Assembly: GCA_014192425.1 (NCBI GenBank) | Contig: BJHK01000001.1 | Span: 66,623-130,622, forward strand | DNA length: 64,000 nt | DNA from: Planctomycetia bacterium | Lineage (GTDB): Bacteria; Planctomycetota; Planctomycetia; Pirellulales; UBA1268 | Reading direction: 5' to 3' | In this document: piece by piece, positions 43,233-52,557 of the stretch | Layout: every line of letters starts with the position of its first letter | How positions within the stretch are numbered: position 1 is the stretch's first letter | Program-made: the position numbers and the translations under genes | Notes under the pieces: generated by a model | Databases searched by the model: none | What the model was told of the DNA's origin: nothing | The model's input: the letters and a program-made list of their open reading frames with translations, nothing else

Positions 43233-43268
43233 TTCTTCGACCTCTTCTTCGACCTCTTCTTCGACCTC
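43233..43268. repeat. three tandem 12-bp TTCTTCGACCTC units
   Basis: Three exact copies at 43233, 43245 and 43257, just upstream of the hypothetical gene. The unit length is divisible by three, so frames stay open through it. Likely a simple-sequence expansion. Confidence 0.75.
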
Positions 43269-43272
43269 CTGA

Positions 43273-43395
43273 CCGGGCTGGCAGTCGCTGGTGCTCGCGG
43301 CGCTGTTCCTGGTCGTCGCGGTTGTGGTCTTCCGCTGGGTCGACCGGCGGCGGCTGCCGAGCGTCGAATCGCTGATGCGCTGGCTCTGCGACTGA
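43273..43395 (+). pseudogene. 3' fragment of a membrane-protein gene
   Basis: A plus-strand frame reads WQSLVLAALFLVVAVVVF, then RWVDRRRLPSVESLMRWLCD and TGA. This is one transmembrane helix and a basic end, but no start codon and no upstream coding sequence; the tandem 12-bp repeat interrupts it. It is probably the stump of a gene cut by insertion of neighbouring DNA. Confidence 0.3.
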
Positions 43396-43446
43396 CCCTG
43401 CGCCTCGTGCGCTGCGCCCCGACGCCGTGCCGCGCCGACCGCGCCA

Positions 43447-45849
43447 TCATGGAGTGCTTTGGTGCGCCCCGCGAACCCGAATTATCACCTGCTTCAGACG
43501 CCCGGAAAAGGCATTCTTCTCGCCTTCGCCATAAGCCTCATCAACGGCAGTGCCGGTATCGACACCGGTGTCAGCCGTATCGTCGAGCGAGAAGGTGTTG
43601 GCATGTGTCTTCGCGACTTTGCCTTCGCCAACTTTCTCCCCGTCGATGAACAGACTGGCCTTACCTCCCGCGCCGCGCGCTCCGGCCCCGCTGTAGTCGA
43701 AGGCGACCTTCAGCTTGTGCTTGCCGTCAGGAATCCCGCGCGTACCCTCTACCTGATACAACTCCAAGCCAAGGAAGTTGTACGTGAAGACAGGTGTGCC
43801 GTGCTTGACCCAGAAGGCCCAGCCACCGAAGCGGCCGCCCTGCGCGAGCAGCACGCCATGGCTCTTGTCGCCCTCCACTTCGACATCGGCTTCAAGATCG
43901 AACGAGGCATTCTTGACATTGATGAACGCATTTTCCGGCATGAACACCATTCCCGGATAGACCGTCAACTCGGTCCGCCCATTCATCAGATCAGGCCGTC
44001 CGGCAACCTTCGGGTCAAACCGCTCAATCGTCCGATCGTCGATCGGTAGAACCTGGTGACGAATCGCCTCCTGAGTAAACAACTGCTGAAGTTCCTTGAG
44101 CTTCCCCGGATTGTCCGCCGCCAGATTGCGGGCCATGCTGAAATCTTCATCGACGTGATACAGCTCCCAGACGTCCTGGGCGAGCGGCCGGCGAGGCACG
44201 CCCTCCCAGGGAGCTTTGTGAATCGTTCCGGCGAACCAGCCATCGTGATAGACCGCGCGATTGCCCGCGATCTCAAAGTACTGCGTCTTGCGGCGTTCGG
44301 GAGCCTTCGGGGCGTCGAAACTGTAAGTCATGCTCACCCCTTCGATCGGCTTTTGCGGAATGCCATTGACCTCCTTGGGAGCCGGCACTCGCGCTGCCTC
44401 GAAGATCGTCGGCGCCAGGTCGACGACGTGATGGAACTGGCTGCGGACTTCGCCCTTGGCTTTGATCCCGTTGGGCCAATGAAACACGATGCCGTTGCGC
44501 GTTCCGCCGAAATTACTGGCGACCTGCTTGGTCCACGTGAACGGAGTGTTTCCGGCCACGGCCCAACCCGCCGCAAAATGGTTAAAGCATTCCGGTCCGC
44601 CCCACTGGTCGATCTTCTGCAGCATGAATTCCGTCGTTTCAGCCACGCCATTGAAGTAGGTCATCTCGTTGAACATCCCGAGCATGCCGCCCTCGGCGCT
44701 CGCACCGTTGTCGCCCACGAGATAGACGATGAGGGTGTTGTCCAGTTCACCCATCTCATCGAGGCTCTGCACCAGTCGCCCGACTTCGTTGTCGGTGTGC
44801 GAAGCGAAACCGGCAAAGACTTCCATCTGCCGGGCAAACAGTCGGCGCTCATCCGGGGTCAATTGATCCCAGTCCTTGATCGCTTGAGGCTTCGACGCGA
44901 GCTTGGTGCCCGGCGGAACGACGCCCAGTTCGATCTGCCGAGCCAAGGTCTGCTCGCGCAGCTTGTCCCAGCCCATATCAAACTGACCGCGATACTTTTC
45001 GATCCAGTCTTTCGGTGCATGGTGCGGCGCGTGCGTCGCGCCCGTTGCAAAATACATGAAGAACGGTTTGTCCGGAGTCAGCGACTGCTGGGCCTGCATC
45101 CAGGAGATCGCCTGATTCGTCATGTCCGTGGTGAAGTGATAATCGGGATCGTTCTCCGGCTTGCGCTTGAAGGTCGTGCCGTGGGCGATCATCGGGTCCC
45201 ACTGATTGGTTTCGCCCCCGATAAAGCCGTAAAACTCATCGAAGCCGGAATGCGTGGGCCAGCGATCAAATGGACCGCTGACACTGACTTCCCATGGCGG
45301 CGTTTCGTGATACTTGCCCCAAGCGGAAGTCGAATAACCGTTCTGTCGCAGCACTTCAGCCATCGGCGTGATCGACTGCGGCCGCACGCCCGTGTTTCCC
45401 GGGAAAGCCGTGGCGGCCTCCATGATCGCGCCGGCATTGTTGCTGTGGTGGTTGTAGCCGGTGAGCAGCGCGGTGCGGGTGGGGCTGCAGAGCGCGGTGG
45501 TGTGAAAGCGGTTGTACTTCAAGCCGTTCTGAGCGAGCCGCTCCAAGGTCGGCATCTTGCAGGGACCGCCGAAAGCGCTGGAGTGGCCAAAGCCGATGTC
45601 GTCAATCAGCACCACGATGACATTCGGTGCACCCGCCGGGGCTTGAACCTGCCAGCGAGGAGGCGGAGCGACGTTGCGCGCGTCCAGATCTTTGTAAACA
45701 GGCGCTGCGGGCTCTCGGATCGGCAGCACCATTCGGTCCAACTCTATTTCAGAGGCAATGAGTTGCGGAGCGTGCACTCCCGAAAAACAGAACCAGAAAG
45801 CGCCAAGCAACACGTGCCAGCACTGCAATTGAGCGTGAGAACTCGTCAT
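43447..45849 (-). CDS. exported arylsulfatase (sulfatase family, CSPTR)
   Basis: An 800-residue sulfatase. After a hydrophobic N-terminus (WHVLLGAFWFCFSGV) that suggests export, it shows NVIVVLIDDIGFGHSS (metal-binding Asp pair), the formylglycine site CSPTRTALLTGYNHH (about 122-136), AWGKYHE, THAPHHAPKDW and the later GDNGASAEGG. The C-terminal 170 residues form a beta-rich LamG/concanavalin-like module (NASFDLEADVEVEGD, GRFGGWAFWVKHG). It probably removes sulfate from an organic or polysaccharide substrate outside the cytoplasm. Base composition is less GC-rich than the flanks and a 20-bp repeat lies just upstream, so transfer is likely. Confidence 0.93.
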   Translation of the reverse strand: MTSSHAQLQCWHVLLGAFWFCFSGVHAPQLIASEIELDRMVLPIREPAAPVYKDLDARNVAPPPRWQVQAPAGAPNVIVVLIDDIGFGHSSAFGGPCKMPTLERLAQNGLKYNRFHTTALCSPTRTALLTGYNHHSNNAGAIMEAATAFPGNTGVRPQSITPMAEVLRQNGYSTSAWGKYHETPPWEVSVSGPFDRWPTHSGFDEFYGFIGGETNQWDPMIAHGTTFKRKPENDPDYHFTTDMTNQAISWMQAQQSLTPDKPFFMYFATGATHAPHHAPKDWIEKYRGQFDMGWDKLREQTLARQIELGVVPPGTKLASKPQAIKDWDQLTPDERRLFARQMEVFAGFASHTDNEVGRLVQSLDEMGELDNTLIVYLVGDNGASAEGGMLGMFNEMTYFNGVAETTEFMLQKIDQWGGPECFNHFAAGWAVAGNTPFTWTKQVASNFGGTRNGIVFHWPNGIKAKGEVRSQFHHVVDLAPTIFEAARVPAPKEVNGIPQKPIEGVSMTYSFDAPKAPERRKTQYFEIAGNRAVYHDGWFAGTIHKAPWEGVPRRPLAQDVWELYHVDEDFSMARNLAADNPGKLKELQQLFTQEAIRHQVLPIDDRTIERFDPKVAGRPDLMNGRTELTVYPGMVFMPENAFINVKNASFDLEADVEVEGDKSHGVLLAQGGRFGGWAFWVKHGTPVFTYNFLGLELYQVEGTRGIPDGKHKLKVAFDYSGAGARGAGGKASLFIDGEKVGEGKVAKTHANTFSLDDTADTGVDTGTAVDEAYGEGEKNAFSGRLKQVIIRVRGAHQSTP

Positions 45850-45896
45850 CGATCTACCTTTGCCAAGGAAAATGAAAAGACGACCTGCTGCCGAAG

Positions 45897-45916
45897 AAGG
45901 ATAGGTCGGCCAATGG
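45897..45916. repeat. 20-bp direct repeat, right copy
   Basis: Identical to 40024-40043. It lies 48 bases upstream of the sulfatase start codon, at the edge of the lower-GC accessory segment. Confidence 0.7.
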
Positions 45917-45975
45917 TACCACCCAGAGATTCTCTCTTTGAAAGAGGCGACGTTTCAGGGGGGGCATGTCAGTCG

Positions 45976-46004
45976 GCGGCGGCCGGCATGACGCCGGCCG
46001 CCGC
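45976..46004 (-). terminator. hairpin after the cyclophilin gene
   Basis: A perfect 12-bp stem (GCGGCGGCCGGC with GCCGGCCGCCGC) and a five-base loop, 64 bases beyond the cyclophilin stop on the minus strand. There is no long T tract. Confidence 0.5.
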
Positions 46005-46067
46005 TGACTCGATACGCGTTTCCCCGAACAGTCGGCCGTCACGGCCCCCGTCGCGTTCAGGGCATGT

Positions 46068-46652
46068 CTACTGCTTCAGCTCGCCGCAGTCGGTGATCTC
46101 GATCTTTTTGGACGTCCTGCCGGACTGCGTCCCGAGGGACTCCATCTTTTTGACTACGTCCATCCCCTCCACCACCTGGCCGAAGACGACGTGCTTGCCG
46201 TCGAGCCACGGCGTCTTCACGGTGCAGAGGAAGAACTGCGAGCCGTTGGTGTTCGGCCCGGCGTTCGCCATGCTCAGCACGCCCGGCCCCGTGTGCTTGA
46301 GCGTGAAGTTCTCGTCGGCGAACTTCTCGCCGTAGATCGACTTGCCGCCGGTGCCGTTGTGGTTCGTGAAGTCGCCCCCCTGGCACATGAAGTCGGGGAT
46401 GACGCGGTGGAACGAGCTTCCCTTGAAGCCGAAGCCCTTCTCACCGGTGCACAGGGCACGGAAGTTCTCCGCGGTCTTGGGCACGACGTCGGACCGTAGT
46501 TCGACCACGATCCGGCCGAGTTTCTCGTCACCGGCGGAGATATCCAAAAAGCATCTTGGCAGCATCTTTTTTTCCTGTGCGATTCCCTGGGACATAAGCG
46601 ACACCACGGCCGTCAACGTGCAGAACACCACGCGGCGATTGACCCTCATCAT
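46068..46652 (-). CDS. secreted cyclophilin-type peptidylprolyl isomerase
   Basis: A 194-residue protein with an N-terminal signal sequence ([19 protein letters not shown]) and a complete cyclophilin domain: [20 protein letters not shown], with the catalytic Arg; [20 protein letters not shown]; and [18 protein letters not shown]. It catalyses prolyl isomerisation during folding in the periplasm. AAGGAG precedes the double ATG; either Met 1 or Met 2 can be the start. The sequence is closer to eukaryotic-type cyclophilins than to PpiA, by its longer loop ([11 protein letters not shown]). Confidence 0.94.
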   Translation of the reverse strand: MMRVNRRVVFCTLTAVVSLMSQGIAQEKKMLPRCFLDISAGDEKLGRIVVELRSDVVPKTAENFRALCTGEKGFGFKGSSFHRVIPDFMCQGGDFTNHNGTGGKSIYGEKFADENFTLKHTGPGVLSMANAGPNTNGSQFFLCTVKTPWLDGKHVVFGQVVEGMDVVKKMESLGTQSGRTSKKIEITDCGELKQ

Positions 46653-46833
46653 GGTTCTCCTTCGATCACGGGTCGCCGTGAGCGGCCAGCCACTCTGAGT
46701 TCGGTCCGTCTCCCGGCAGTGCGGGCAGTGTACGGTATGGACGGACGCCAGGGGAGGTGCCCCGGCGGCAGCACGAGGCGCTGCGGCTCATGTGGCGGCC
46801 GGCGCCGCCCGGCGCGTCGGGACGCCCGGCTCG

Positions 46834-48096
46834 TCAGGCCAGGCGGCGGACGAGCCACCAGCCGATGGCGAGCTGCGCGATCAGCACGAGGAGTCCGGAC
46901 TGCGGGCTGCCCGTCGCCAGCTGCAGCCCGCCGAAGGCGAGGCCGGCGGCGAAGCCCGAGAGCTTCGTGCCCACCTGGAGCAGGCCGAACGACACGCCCG
47001 CATGTCCGGGTGGAGCGAGCACCGCGACGGCGGCGCGAAGCAGGCTCTGGATGCCCCCGAGCACCAACGCCAGCAGCACGGCGAGACCGTAGAGTTGCTG
47101 CGTCGTCTCCACGAACCAGGCGAGCACGAGCACGACGATCCAGCCGCCGAAGCAGAGCAGGGTGGCCGGCCTTCGGCCGACCCGCGTCGAGAGCGAGCCG
47201 ACGAGGATGGCACCGGGCAGCGCCACCGCCTGCACGAGGAGCACGAGCCGCACCAGCGCGGGGCCGTCGAGGTCGAACCGCTGCAGGGCGAGACTCGAGA
47301 ATTGCGCGATCGCCGTCTGCACGCCGCCGAGGGCGAGCATCGCCCCGCCGAGGACCGCGGCGAACGCCCGGTCGCCGGACCCGGGCGGTGCACGCCACAG
47401 GCTCATCGCGAACGCGCCGAGCTCGCGGCCGGGTGACGCGGCATGCCGGCCGCCGTCACCGTGGCCGAAGCGGGCGACCGCTGCCGGCACGGAGAACACG
47501 AGCCACCACGCCGCCGTGACGGCGAACGCGGCCCGCAGGCCGCCCGCGAGGTCGAGGCCGAGGCGGGCGTGGGCGCTGACGACGGCCGTGGCGATCACAA
47601 GCGCGATCGCCCCGCCTGCATAGCCGGCGGCGAAGCCGAAGGCGGAGAGGCGATCGGCTTCCCCATCCCCGGCGACGCGGCGCAGCAGGCTGCCGGTGAA
47701 TACCTGCGCGACGTCGAAGCCGACGCAGGCCGTGACGACCGCGGCCACGACGGCGATCCGGGCCTCGGGTGGCACGGCGGCCAGCATGACCAAGCCCCCG
47801 GCGCCGACGCAGGTGGCGACGATGACCGCCCGCTGGTGGACGTCGCGGCGATCCGCCCACGCCCCGGCCCACGGCACCAGCACGGCAGAGGCGAGCATCG
47901 CCGCCGCGAGCGTCCAGGCCCAGATGACCCCGGCCTCGACACCCCAGCCGCCCGTCGCGAACACCAGTTTTTCGACGTAGGCCACGACGAGCGTGATCAG
48001 CACGGTCGAGAACGCGCTGGCGGCCCAATCGAGCAGAATCCAGGCGCTGCGGGCGAAGCGGTCGTGGTGGGACGCTGGAGGCGGTCGGCGGGGCAT
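46834..48096 (-). CDS. MFS transporter, UMF1-type
   Basis: A 420-residue polytopic protein with about 12 hydrophobic helices. The N-terminal WILLDWAASAFSTVLITLV matches the D-WA-SAF start of UMF1/Atg22-like transporters; the loop between helices 2 and 3 reads WAGAWADRRDVHQRAV, and the second half has LVGSLSTRVGRRP. The substrate cannot be inferred. It has no clear operon partner: the cyclophilin is separate downstream and a dehydrogenase is divergent upstream. Confidence 0.85.
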   Translation of the reverse strand: MPRRPPPASHHDRFARSAWILLDWAASAFSTVLITLVVAYVEKLVFATGGWGVEAGVIWAWTLAAAMLASAVLVPWAGAWADRRDVHQRAVIVATCVGAGGLVMLAAVPPEARIAVVAAVVTACVGFDVAQVFTGSLLRRVAGDGEADRLSAFGFAAGYAGGAIALVIATAVVSAHARLGLDLAGGLRAAFAVTAAWWLVFSVPAAVARFGHGDGGRHAASPGRELGAFAMSLWRAPPGSGDRAFAAVLGGAMLALGGVQTAIAQFSSLALQRFDLDGPALVRLVLLVQAVALPGAILVGSLSTRVGRRPATLLCFGGWIVVLVLAWFVETTQQLYGLAVLLALVLGGIQSLLRAAVAVLAPPGHAGVSFGLLQVGTKLSGFAAGLAFGGLQLATGSPQSGLLVLIAQLAIGWWLVRRLA

Positions 48097-48232
48097 GATG
48101 AATCCAGTCGGTATCGGATGCCGGCCGCGCCGCTGGTGGCGCCGCCGCTGGCCGGGCTATCCTTCCGGCGAGAGTGTTCCGGCTCCGCAGCCGGGACGAC
48201 GGATTCGGGCTGCCCACCTCGGATGTTCCACC

Positions 48233-49027
48233 ATGGTGCAAGCGTACGCCGGTCGGTGGTGTCTTGTCACCGGGGCCTCGTCGGGGATCGGCGCCGAGTT
48301 CGCCCGGCAGCTTGCTGCCCGCGGCATGCATTGCGTGCTGGTCGCCCGTCGTGAGGATCGCCTGCAGGCCGTGGCGCGGGAGCTCGAGGCGGCCCACGGC
48401 ATCCGCTGCGAGATCGTGCTCGCCGACCTGTCACAGCCCCGGGCGGGTCGGGACCTGCTCGCCGAGGTGTCCCGGCGCGGCATCACGCTGGAGCTGCTCG
48501 TGAACAACGCGGGCTTCGGGATGGTGTCGTTTGTGGAGGACGCCGACGTTGGCCGGGCGCTGGAGTTGATCCAGGTCAACGTCGCGTGCCTGACCGAGCT
48601 GACGCTCCTGGCGGCGCAGGAGATGGTCCAACGCGGGCACGGCGGGATCATCAACATCGGATCGGTCGTGTCGTTTCAGCCCGCGGCCTACATGGGGGTG
48701 TACGCGGCGAGCAAGGCGTACGTGCTGCATTTCAGCGAGGCCCTGTGGGCGGAGCTGCGGCCCCGCGGGATCACCGTGACGACGCTCTGCCCGGGAACGA
48801 CGCGAACCGAGTTCTTCGACCACTCCGGCGTTCCCGGCTGGGCCGAGCGCAACCGCGGGCAGGACGTGACGACGGTGGTCCGCACCGGGTTGGCGGCGTT
48901 CGACGCCGATCGGCAGTACGTGATCCCGGGCTGGACGAACTTCCTCGTGTCCCTCGCCGCGCGGCTGGCCACGCGGGCCACGGTGGTCAACTGGAGCCTG
49001 TCGATCTTCCGCCCGCGGCGTACGTGA
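48233..49027 (+). CDS. short-chain dehydrogenase/reductase
   Basis: A 264-residue SDR oxidoreductase. It has the cofactor motif TGASSGIG (about 14-21), ARREDR in the position expected for NADP preference, NNAGFG, and the catalytic Ser-Tyr-Lys set in IGSVVSFQP...YAASKAY. The end of the protein is basic and hydrophobic (TNFLVSLAARLATRATVVNW), as in DltE/YqjQ-like SDRs that act on lipids. The substrate is unknown. It is divergent from the transporter and converges with the YhaN-like ATPase gene. Confidence 0.9.
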   Translation: MVQAYAGRWCLVTGASSGIGAEFARQLAARGMHCVLVARREDRLQAVARELEAAHGIRCEIVLADLSQPRAGRDLLAEVSRRGITLELLVNNAGFGMVSFVEDADVGRALELIQVNVACLTELTLLAAQEMVQRGHGGIINIGSVVSFQPAAYMGVYAASKAYVLHFSEALWAELRPRGITVTTLCPGTTRTEFFDHSGVPGWAERNRGQDVTTVVRTGLAAFDADRQYVIPGWTNFLVSLAARLATRATVVNWSLSIFRPRRT

Positions 49028-49086
49028 TGCGGCCCGAGTCGCCTCGTTCAGCCGCAGCAGCACGGGCCTTCGCTTCGCGAGGAACG

Positions 49087-52000
49087 TCAGCGCCTGCGAC
49101 GCGTCCGGGCCGCCTGCCGCCGGCTACCCCGCCGGTCGGCGGCGGTCCCCGGGCTGTCCGGGCGTGCGGCGGAAGGGCCGAAGAAAAACGCCTCGGCGGG
49201 CCAGAGGTCGGGGCTCGGCTCGACGGACGGCGGTTCCGGCACCGGTTCGGGCGCCGCGACGCTGACCACGGGCTGCGGCAGCGGGGCGGGTTCGATCGCA
49301 CGCACCGGCCGGGAACGCGGCGCGGGCGGCCCCCAGAGCGGGTCCGGGTCGGTGAACGAGCGGACGTGGGCGCCGGACTCGTGGAAGATGCGGGCCACGT
49401 GCTCGTGGCAGGTGAGCACGATCATCTGCCGGTCGGCAGCCTGCTCGGCGACGAACTCGACCAGCACGCGGGCCGCCGCCCGTGCCCGGGCGTCGTCGAA
49501 GTTGACCAGCGCGTCGTCCATGACGATCGGCAGGCTGACGTCGTGCCGGCCGAGGTCGCGGATCAGGGCGAGTCGGAGGGCGAGAAACACCTGCTCGCGG
49601 GTTCCCCGGCTGAGCCGCTCGGGGCTCCACAGCCCGTTGTCGGCATCGCGGACGTCGAGCCGGGCCTCGTCGATCGCCGTGATGATGGCCGGATAGCGGC
49701 CGCCCGTGAGCCGGGCCAGCCAGCGCGACGCCTCGCGCAGCACCGGCGGCTGATGGTCGCGGGCGACCACGGCACGCGTCTCCTCCAACAGCCGGCGGGC
49801 CTGCTCGAGCAGCCGGCGCCGGTCGCGCTGCGCACCCAGCCGCTCCTCGACCTCGGCGAGTTCGACCTGCAGCGGCTCGGTTCCCCGGTCGCGGGCCGCG
49901 GCCTCGACGCGGGCCGTAACCTCGCGGCGCCGAGACTCGAGTGCCGATCGCGCGGCGCGATGGCGGCCGGTGACGGCGCAGGCGTCGGCGAGCCGGCGGT
50001 CGAGCGGCACGACATGCACTTCGGCCAGCCAGCGGTCGATGTCGGCCGGCTCGCTCGTGCGCCGCCGGGCGTCGAGCCAGGCCGTCTCGGCCGCCTCGGC
50101 CTCACCGCGGGCGCGCTCGTACTCGGGCCGCCGGTCCACCTTGGCGAGAAAGTCCTGCTCGGTCGTCACTCCCCAGCGGGTGTAGAACTCGCGGACCGCC
50201 CGCTCGGCCACGCGGACCTGGCGGACGACGTGCCGATGCCGGCGCCGGGCCGCCTCCAGCCGCCGGGTGAGCGATCCCCGGCGTCGAACCAGGGCCTTCT
50301 CCGCATCGAGCCGCTCCTGGAGGAGGCGGAGGTGGTCGAGGGGCGTGGACTCGGGCACGATCTCGCACTCCACGAGCAGTTCGTCGATCCGCCGTGCGCA
50401 GGCGGCCACCTCCTCGCGCTTGTGCCGGGCCTCCTCCGAGAGCCGGCGCCGGTCGTCGTCGAGCGTCAGCAGCGTGTGCCGATGGGTGGAGATCTGCCGG
50501 ACCTCGCGCGGGGAGAGCGTGGCGGGCAGGCCGCGGTGCTCGAGCGCCTTCCGCCAGCGCTGCCGCGCCGTGCGCGCCTCGCCGCGGGCCCGCTCCAGCC
50601 CCTGCTCCGCCAGCGTCACGCGGTCGGCATGGAGCTGCACGGCGCCGCCACTGGCCCCGAGCTCCTCCAGCCGGTCGAGTTCCGCCTGGGCCGCCGCCAG
50701 CCGGCGGTCGAGCGCGGTGGTGGCATCGGGCGCGATCCGTTTGTCGAGCAGCCCGCACTGGGCACGCAGCTCGTCGCGACGCGTCCGGGCCGTCTCCAAC
50801 CGGCTGCGGGCCGACTCGAGCCGGACCTTGGCCGAACGGTCGAGCGACCAGGTCGTTCCGGCCGAGACCGCGTTGCACACGAGGCCGACGGGGATAAACG
50901 CGTAGGCCAGGGCCGTCGTGATCTGCGACTGGAGGAACAGGCCCGAGAGAACCATCCCGGTGCCGGCGACGAACAGGGCACCGAGGCCGAGCAGCCAGGG
51001 CACGGGAATGAGCTGCTCGGCAAGGCTCGCCTTCACTTCGCGTTCGAGGTCGGTGATCGATCCATCAACCTCGGCCAGCTGGTCTCCGGAGAGGAGCCGC
51101 TTGCGCAGCGTCGTGACGCGTTCCCCCGCCTGCTCGATCGCCTGCGCGAGTGACAGGCCGCCGAGCGACGCCCCGGCTGCCTTGACGACACCGCGGGCCT
51201 CGTCGTGCCCGCGCCGGGCCTCGGCGAGGGCCCGCTTCGCCGCGGTCACGCCGCGGGCCGCCCGGGCGAGGTCGCGGGCCCGGGCGCGGAGCGGGCCGAA
51301 GGAATGGGCGAAGCCCTCGGGCAGCAACACCTCGGGCAGGACGGTCGAATCGTCGATCGTCGCGGCGATGGGAATCACGCGGGACAGGCCGGCGACCGCC
51401 ACCTGCTCGCCGAACCGCCGAGCCGCGAGCCGGGAATGGGCCTCGGCGCGGCCGACGTCGGCCGCGAGCCGCTCCAGCCGCGGCAGCTCCTCGCAGGCCG
51501 CGGCCACGGCGACCCGCTTCCGCCATACCGCCGACTCCTCCGCCAGGCCGGCCAGCGCACGGGCGAGCTTGCCGCGTTGCTTCTTGCGCCGCAGGGCGAG
51601 CCGGGCGTGCCGCCGCAGCCGGCGGTTCGCATCCCGCCAGGCGTCACGGTCGGGGTGGACCAGCGGCGCCGACTCGAGCGTCCCCAGACGTTCGGCCGTG
51701 CGGCGCCAGGCGGCGTGCAGGTCCTCCAGCGGGAGCACCGCGCGGATCACCTCCTCGCCGCGGGCCGCCTCGGTGATCCGGTCGTCCGTCGCGGCGATCT
51801 CGGCGTCGAGGTGGACGAGCTCGGCCCACAGCCCGCCGGCGACGACGGCGGGAGATTCGAGGGCTGCGAGCCGCTCCTGGAGGGCGTCGCGCTTGACCTC
51901 CAGGGCCTTCAGCGGCGACACCGCGGGATCGGTGGATTCGACGCGGGCGAGGGCATCGCGCAGGTGGGCGAGCACGCGGGCGATCTTCGAGCGGTCGAGG

Positions 52001-52530
52001 CCGCTAGCGAGCTCGTAGAGCCGGCTTCCGCAGCCCTCCGGCTCGAGCGTGCGCAGCTCGTGGAGCTCGTCGAGGCCGAAGGCCATGACGCTCGTGAACG
52101 TCGTCTCGTCGATGCCGCCGACGATGTCCTGAAGATAGAGCCGCTGCCGGCTGGCTGCGCTGCGCGGGTCGATGTCGGCGACGTCGAGCATGTCGCCGAC
52201 GTCGCCGCCGAGGCCGACGATGTCGTCCTCGTAGCTCTGCCGGGTCAGGCCGCGGATGCCGGGGCCCTCGTGCCGCCGTTCGATGCCGACGAGCGTCCGC
52301 TCGGGACCGAGGCGGAGGGCGAGCCGGCCCGCGCAGGTCTGCTGCGGGTCGAGCACACCGCGGCGAAACAGCCCCTCGAAGCCGAAGAACACGGCGCGGA
52401 TGAACTCCAGGAGCGTCGTCTTGCCGGTCTCGTTGGTGCCGTAGAGGACCTGCACGCCGGGGCCGAGCCGGTCGATCGTGGCTGCGGTCAGGGCGCCGAA
52501 CTTCTCGGCTTCGATGCGTTCGATGAACAT
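49087..52530 (-). CDS. YhaN-like AAA/SMC-type ATPase with a membrane-spanning hairpin
   Basis: A 1147-residue Rad50/SbcC-like protein. Walker A GTNETGKTT is at 31-39, the coiled coils run from about 170 to 900, and near 508-553 the tip carries hydrophobic helices (VPWLLGLGALFVAGTGMVLS and TALAYAFIPVGLVCNAV), as in YhaN. The C-terminal ATPase half has LSRGTREQVFLALRLAL and Walker B LPIVMDDALVNFD (about 1000). YhaN normally partners a YhaO nuclease; the gene 27 bases upstream on the same strand takes that place. The tail after about 1080 is proline-rich. A role in DNA-end processing at the membrane is inferred. Confidence 0.88.
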   Translation of the reverse strand: MFIERIEAEKFGALTAATIDRLGPGVQVLYGTNETGKTTLLEFIRAVFFGFEGLFRRGVLDPQQTCAGRLALRLGPERTLVGIERRHEGPGIRGLTRQSYEDDIVGLGGDVGDMLDVADIDPRSAASRQRLYLQDIVGGIDETTFTSVMAFGLDELHELRTLEPEGCGSRLYELASGLDRSKIARVLAHLRDALARVESTDPAVSPLKALEVKRDALQERLAALESPAVVAGGLWAELVHLDAEIAATDDRITEAARGEEVIRAVLPLEDLHAAWRRTAERLGTLESAPLVHPDRDAWRDANRRLRRHARLALRRKKQRGKLARALAGLAEESAVWRKRVAVAAACEELPRLERLAADVGRAEAHSRLAARRFGEQVAVAGLSRVIPIAATIDDSTVLPEVLLPEGFAHSFGPLRARARDLARAARGVTAAKRALAEARRGHDEARGVVKAAGASLGGLSLAQAIEQAGERVTTLRKRLLSGDQLAEVDGSITDLEREVKASLAEQLIPVPWLLGLGALFVAGTGMVLSGLFLQSQITTALAYAFIPVGLVCNAVSAGTTWSLDRSAKVRLESARSRLETARTRRDELRAQCGLLDKRIAPDATTALDRRLAAAQAELDRLEELGASGGAVQLHADRVTLAEQGLERARGEARTARQRWRKALEHRGLPATLSPREVRQISTHRHTLLTLDDDRRRLSEEARHKREEVAACARRIDELLVECEIVPESTPLDHLRLLQERLDAEKALVRRRGSLTRRLEAARRRHRHVVRQVRVAERAVREFYTRWGVTTEQDFLAKVDRRPEYERARGEAEAAETAWLDARRRTSEPADIDRWLAEVHVVPLDRRLADACAVTGRHRAARSALESRRREVTARVEAAARDRGTEPLQVELAEVEERLGAQRDRRRLLEQARRLLEETRAVVARDHQPPVLREASRWLARLTGGRYPAIITAIDEARLDVRDADNGLWSPERLSRGTREQVFLALRLALIRDLGRHDVSLPIVMDDALVNFDDARARAAARVLVEFVAEQAADRQMIVLTCHEHVARIFHESGAHVRSFTDPDPLWGPPAPRSRPVRAIEPAPLPQPVVSVAAPEPVPEPPSVEPSPDLWPAEAFFFGPSAARPDSPGTAADRRGSRRQAARTRRRR

Positions 52531-52557
52531 GGGGCCTCCGCTGCTGCGGGAACGATG

